64,000 bases of DNA. It comes from Streptomyces durocortorensis (lineage in GTDB: Bacteria; Actinomycetota; Actinomycetes; Streptomycetales; Streptomycetaceae). The DNA is taken from positions 7,068,001-7,132,000 of the forward strand of contig NZ_CP134500.1 of assembly GCF_031760065.1 (NCBI RefSeq), read 5' to 3'. This document shows, piece by piece, positions 61,786 through 64,000 of this stretch. Below the pieces are notes generated by a model. That model did not search any database, was not told the DNA's origin, and saw only the letters and a program-made list of their open reading frames with translations. How positions within the stretch are numbered: the stretch's first letter is position 1; every line of letters starts with the position of its first letter. Made by a program: the position numbers and the translations under genes.

Positions 61786-64000
61786 TCAGGAGAGCCGCAC
61801 CTTCACCGTCTGCGTCGCCCCGCGCGTACCGGAGAGGTCGCCGAAGACCAGCCACAGCGACGCCCCGGTGGCCGCCGATGTCACGGTCGACGGCTTCGAG
61901 ACGACCGAGGCGACCGCCCGGTCCCACGTGAGGGTCAGGCTCGTCCGCATGCGCATGGGGTCGCTGACGCACACGGTGGCCGTCCCGTCGGCGTGTTCGG
62001 TGACCATCACCGAACAGGGGGCGTCCGCCACCAGCGGGCCGACGCTCCCGCCGAACCAGAAGTTGACGGCGGTCAGCCCGGTCGACGGGACCGCGACGCC
62101 CTGCTGGTCGTCGGTGTTGGCGAGCACCCGCAGCCAGTCGCTGTCCGCCGCCCGCGCCGCGGTCCGCTGTTCGGTCGCGCCCGGCAGCACCTGGTACACG
62201 TAGGCGGCGTCCGTCGGGTTCTGGCCGTGGTCGAACCAGAGGGTGAGGTATTTGCGCGAGACCGGGTCCGTGGAACCCGCGGTGTTGATGTCGCTCCAGC
62301 GCCCGGTCCGGTTCTCCCGCAGCGCCTTCACGGTGGCCCCGCCGGGGAAGACGTAGCCGCCGTGTCCGGCGAGATGCGCCCAGGATGTGTTGGTCAGCGT
62401 CGCCGACCAGGGGAGGGTTCTCGGTGTGGCCGAACCTCCGACGGTGAAGGGGGCGTTGCCCACCGGCCCCAGGTTGCGGTTGTCGACCGTGCTCTCCACG
62501 GCCGAGCCGTCCCGGCCGTGGATGCCCGCGCCCAGGCACACCACGGTGTCGTCGAGGAAGAACCACGACTTCTTCGCCATCAGCGTGCTCGACAGCCCCT
62601 TCAGGTACTGCCCCACCGCCGCGCGCTTCTTGTCGGTGACCCCGCCGACCCAGTTCACATCGGGCAGGGACGCGCCCCAGTCACCGCCCGCCCCGTCGGC
62701 CAGCGGCTTGCGCGAGACCGTGGTCCCGGGCAGCCGGTAGGGGTCCACAGTGGGCCAGAAAGCGTCGCTGTACTGGCCGTTGGCGAACGTGTCGCCCCAC
62801 CAGTAGAGCATCCCCGCCCCGGTGTGCCAGCCGCGCAGATTCTCGCCGTTGCCGGTCTCGTAGTAGGTGATCCGCCTATCGGCCATGCTCAGTGCGGCGG
62901 CCCAGCCGGGGCGGCGGTGGGTGGCCCGGGCCATGTCGGGGAAGAGCCGGTGGCCGTCCGGCTCGGGCACCACCGTGAGCGAGGTGTCGTCCAGGACGCT
63001 CTTGATCCGGGCCAGTGAGGTCAGCCCGAGGGATGGGTCGCTCAGCGGCGGGCTGTAGTAGTCGCGCTGCGCCCAGCCCTTGACCAGCCCCCGCCAGCGG
63101 GCGTTCTCGGCGGCCGACGCGCCCCGGCCGAGCAGCACGATCGACGCGAGGACCGGATGGCCGCGCCGGTGGTCGTCGCCCTCGCCGCGGCTGATGGCCC
63201 GGCCCGCGACGGAGTCCATGACAAGACCGTTGTAGAGGAAGGGGGCCCAGGCGTTCTCCACCGCGTCGAACACCACCTGCCGCTGCGGGTCGGTGACCTC
63301 CCACGCGGTCCCCTTGAGGAGTGCGAACAGCAGCCCGAGCCCGCCGAGCATCACCGATCCGTAGCTGCCGGTGTAGGGCACGGTGGTGTGCTGGATGAAC
63401 GAGCCGTCGGCGTAGAGCCCGTCGCCCTTGGTCACCAGCGGGAAGACGGGGGAGAGGGCGTCCCGGGCCAGGGCGATCTTGGCCGAGGTCCCGCCGACGA
63501 CCCCCCGCAGGGCCAGCACCCGGCACAGATCGACCCGGTTGGCCCCGGTGCTCGTCCCGGTGTACGAGGCCACGGTGGAGTCCGGTACGAAGTGGTCCAC
63601 CGCGGCGCAGCAGCGCGCGAGCCGCTCCGGGGTGAGGGCGTCGTACAGCAGCACACACACGTCCAGCAGGGCCTGGGGCGCGCCGATCTGCCAGCTGTAC
63701 CAGTTCCCGTACCGGGTCTGCTGGTCGTTGTACACCTGGCTGTGGAGGTGATCGAGGCCCCTGATCACGGCGTCGCGCAGTCCGGCGTCCCCGGTCAGCC
63801 CGGTGCCCTGCTGGCGGTAGGCCTGCGCCATGGCGCTGAGGCGGAGGAAGCTGTCGGCCATCCGCCCGGAGAAGGCGTACGACTCGGGGTCGGTGTCCGG
63901 GTCCGGGTCGGCGAACACGGCGTCGGGCCACAGCGATCCGTCCGCCGGGGCCATGGTCTCCAGCAACTGCCGGGCCCGCGTACCGAGGTCCGCCAGCCGG
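61786..64000 (-). CDS. Polysaccharide lyase family 8 (hyaluronate/xanthan/chondroitin lyase-like), 5' end outside window
   Basis: The minus-strand frame runs from the window end to 61786, so the N-terminus (signal peptide and start) is missing; 737 residues are visible. The alpha-toroid domain shows NWYSWQIGAPQALLDVCVLL, STGANRVDLCRVLAL and DGSFIQHTTVPYTGSYG (catalytic Asn, His and Tyr), then GRAISRGEGDDHRRGHP (Arg). The large beta-sandwich (LRGWHTGAGMLYWWGDTF, WFFLDDTVVCLGAGIHG) and a C-terminal domain follow. Such enzymes cut uronic-acid polymers outside the cell by elimination. It is convergent with the AAC(3) gene, 8 bp apart. Confidence 0.9.
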   Translation of the reverse strand, partial: RLADLGTRARQLLETMAPADGSLWPDAVFADPDPDTDPESYAFSGRMADSFLRLSAMAQAYRQQGTGLTGDAGLRDAVIRGLDHLHSQVYNDQQTRYGNWYSWQIGAPQALLDVCVLLYDALTPERLARCCAAVDHFVPDSTVASYTGTSTGANRVDLCRVLALRGVVGGTSAKIALARDALSPVFPLVTKGDGLYADGSFIQHTTVPYTGSYGSVMLGGLGLLFALLKGTAWEVTDPQRQVVFDAVENAWAPFLYNGLVMDSVAGRAISRGEGDDHRRGHPVLASIVLLGRGASAAENARWRGLVKGWAQRDYYSPPLSDPSLGLTSLARIKSVLDDTSLTVVPEPDGHRLFPDMARATHRRPGWAAALSMADRRITYYETGNGENLRGWHTGAGMLYWWGDTFANGQYSDAFWPTVDPYRLPGTTVSRKPLADGAGGDWGASLPDVNWVGGVTDKKRAAVGQYLKGLSSTLMAKKSWFFLDDTVVCLGAGIHGRDGSAVESTVDNRNLGPVGNAPFTVGGSATPRTLPWSATLTNTSWAHLAGHGGYVFPGGATVKALRENRTGRWSDINTAGSTDPVSRKYLTLWFDHGQNPTDAAYVYQVLPGATEQRTAARAADSDWLRVLANTDDQQGVAVPSTGLTAVNFWFGGSVGPLVADAPCSVMVTEHADGTATVCVSDPMRMRTSLTLTWDRAVASVVSKPSTVTSAATGASLWLVFGDLSGTRGATQTVKVRLS

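Overview
The window is high-GC actinobacterial chromosome, almost certainly Streptomyces or a close relative. Supporting signs are GC-rich third codon positions, many GTG starts, GGAGG-type ribosome sites, a TTA leucine codon in an accessory transporter, and typical Streptomyces families: TioE-type double MerR, conservon-type GTPase and roadblock proteins, DUF6397, DUF6381, LAETG surface proteins, PP2C/SpoIIE phosphatases, a Spo0M remnant and F420-type oxidoreductases. There is no rRNA, integrase, transposase or CRISPR array. One tRNA gene (Trp) is present. It reads as accessory or arm-proximal chromosome rather than the conserved core.

Layout. 1-6.9 kb: an MFS exporter/TetR divergon with three copies of one palindromic operator, an SDR with an altered active site, an F420/LLM oxidoreductase, an erythromycin-esterase-like enzyme divergent from a double-MerR regulator, and a ComB-like phosphatase. 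7-12.7 kb: a TetR gene divergent from a four-gene molybdenum hydroxylase operon (2Fe-2S, FAD and Mo subunits plus an XdhC-type maturation factor). 13-20 kb: a secreted amidase, a translationally coupled SWIM/SNF2 helicase pair, and a fatty acid desaturase preceded by tandem direct repeats. 20-27 kb: hypotheticals, an MpaB-like oxygenase, a methyltransferase, TerD, TatA, and an ArsR-MgtA-type P-ATPase operon. 27-38 kb: conservon-like cvnD and cvnB genes split by an opposing oxidoreductase gene, a DUF6397 protein, a sortase substrate, a PAS-GAF-PP2C-ATPase phosphatase, an enoyl-CoA hydratase/HIBCH-type enzyme, and a cysteine-cluster pentapeptide protein. 38-48 kb: an F420-reductase-like NADP oxidoreductase, an orphan cytochrome oxidase subunit I with a small tail-anchored partner, and an unusual protein fusing an ECF sigma factor to an extracellular CAP domain. 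Upstream of the sigma gene are a 46-bp inverted repeat and a small antitoxin-like gene. A MASE1 protein and a PP2C phosphatase follow as separate genes. 48-58 kb: tRNA-Trp, an MptB-type mannosyltransferase, an ABC-F gene behind a long leader with an upstream ORF, a YciO/Sua5-type protein, four tandem 28-bp repeats, a CNNM/CorC pair, a 5'-truncated Spo0M pseudogene, and an HTH/DUF4180 operon with its own operator. 58-64 kb: a GNAT, a frameshifted alkylsulfatase pseudogene, a solute-binding-like protein without a signal peptide, a DinB/DUF664 protein, an AAC(3)-family acetyltransferase, and a family 8 polysaccharide lyase running off the end.

How the genes work together. Several divergent regulator/target pairs look self-contained: TetR-MFS, TioE-esterase, TetR-hydroxylase, ArsR-MgtA and HTH-DUF4180. 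Resistance-type functions recur (MFS, esterase, ABC-F, AAC(3)), but the window holds no recognisable antibiotic biosynthetic cluster. Signal-transduction pieces are unusually dispersed: cvnB and cvnD without cvnA or cvnC, and MASE1 separated from its phosphatase. The most distinctive item is the membrane-spanning sigma factor whose outer part is a CAP domain.
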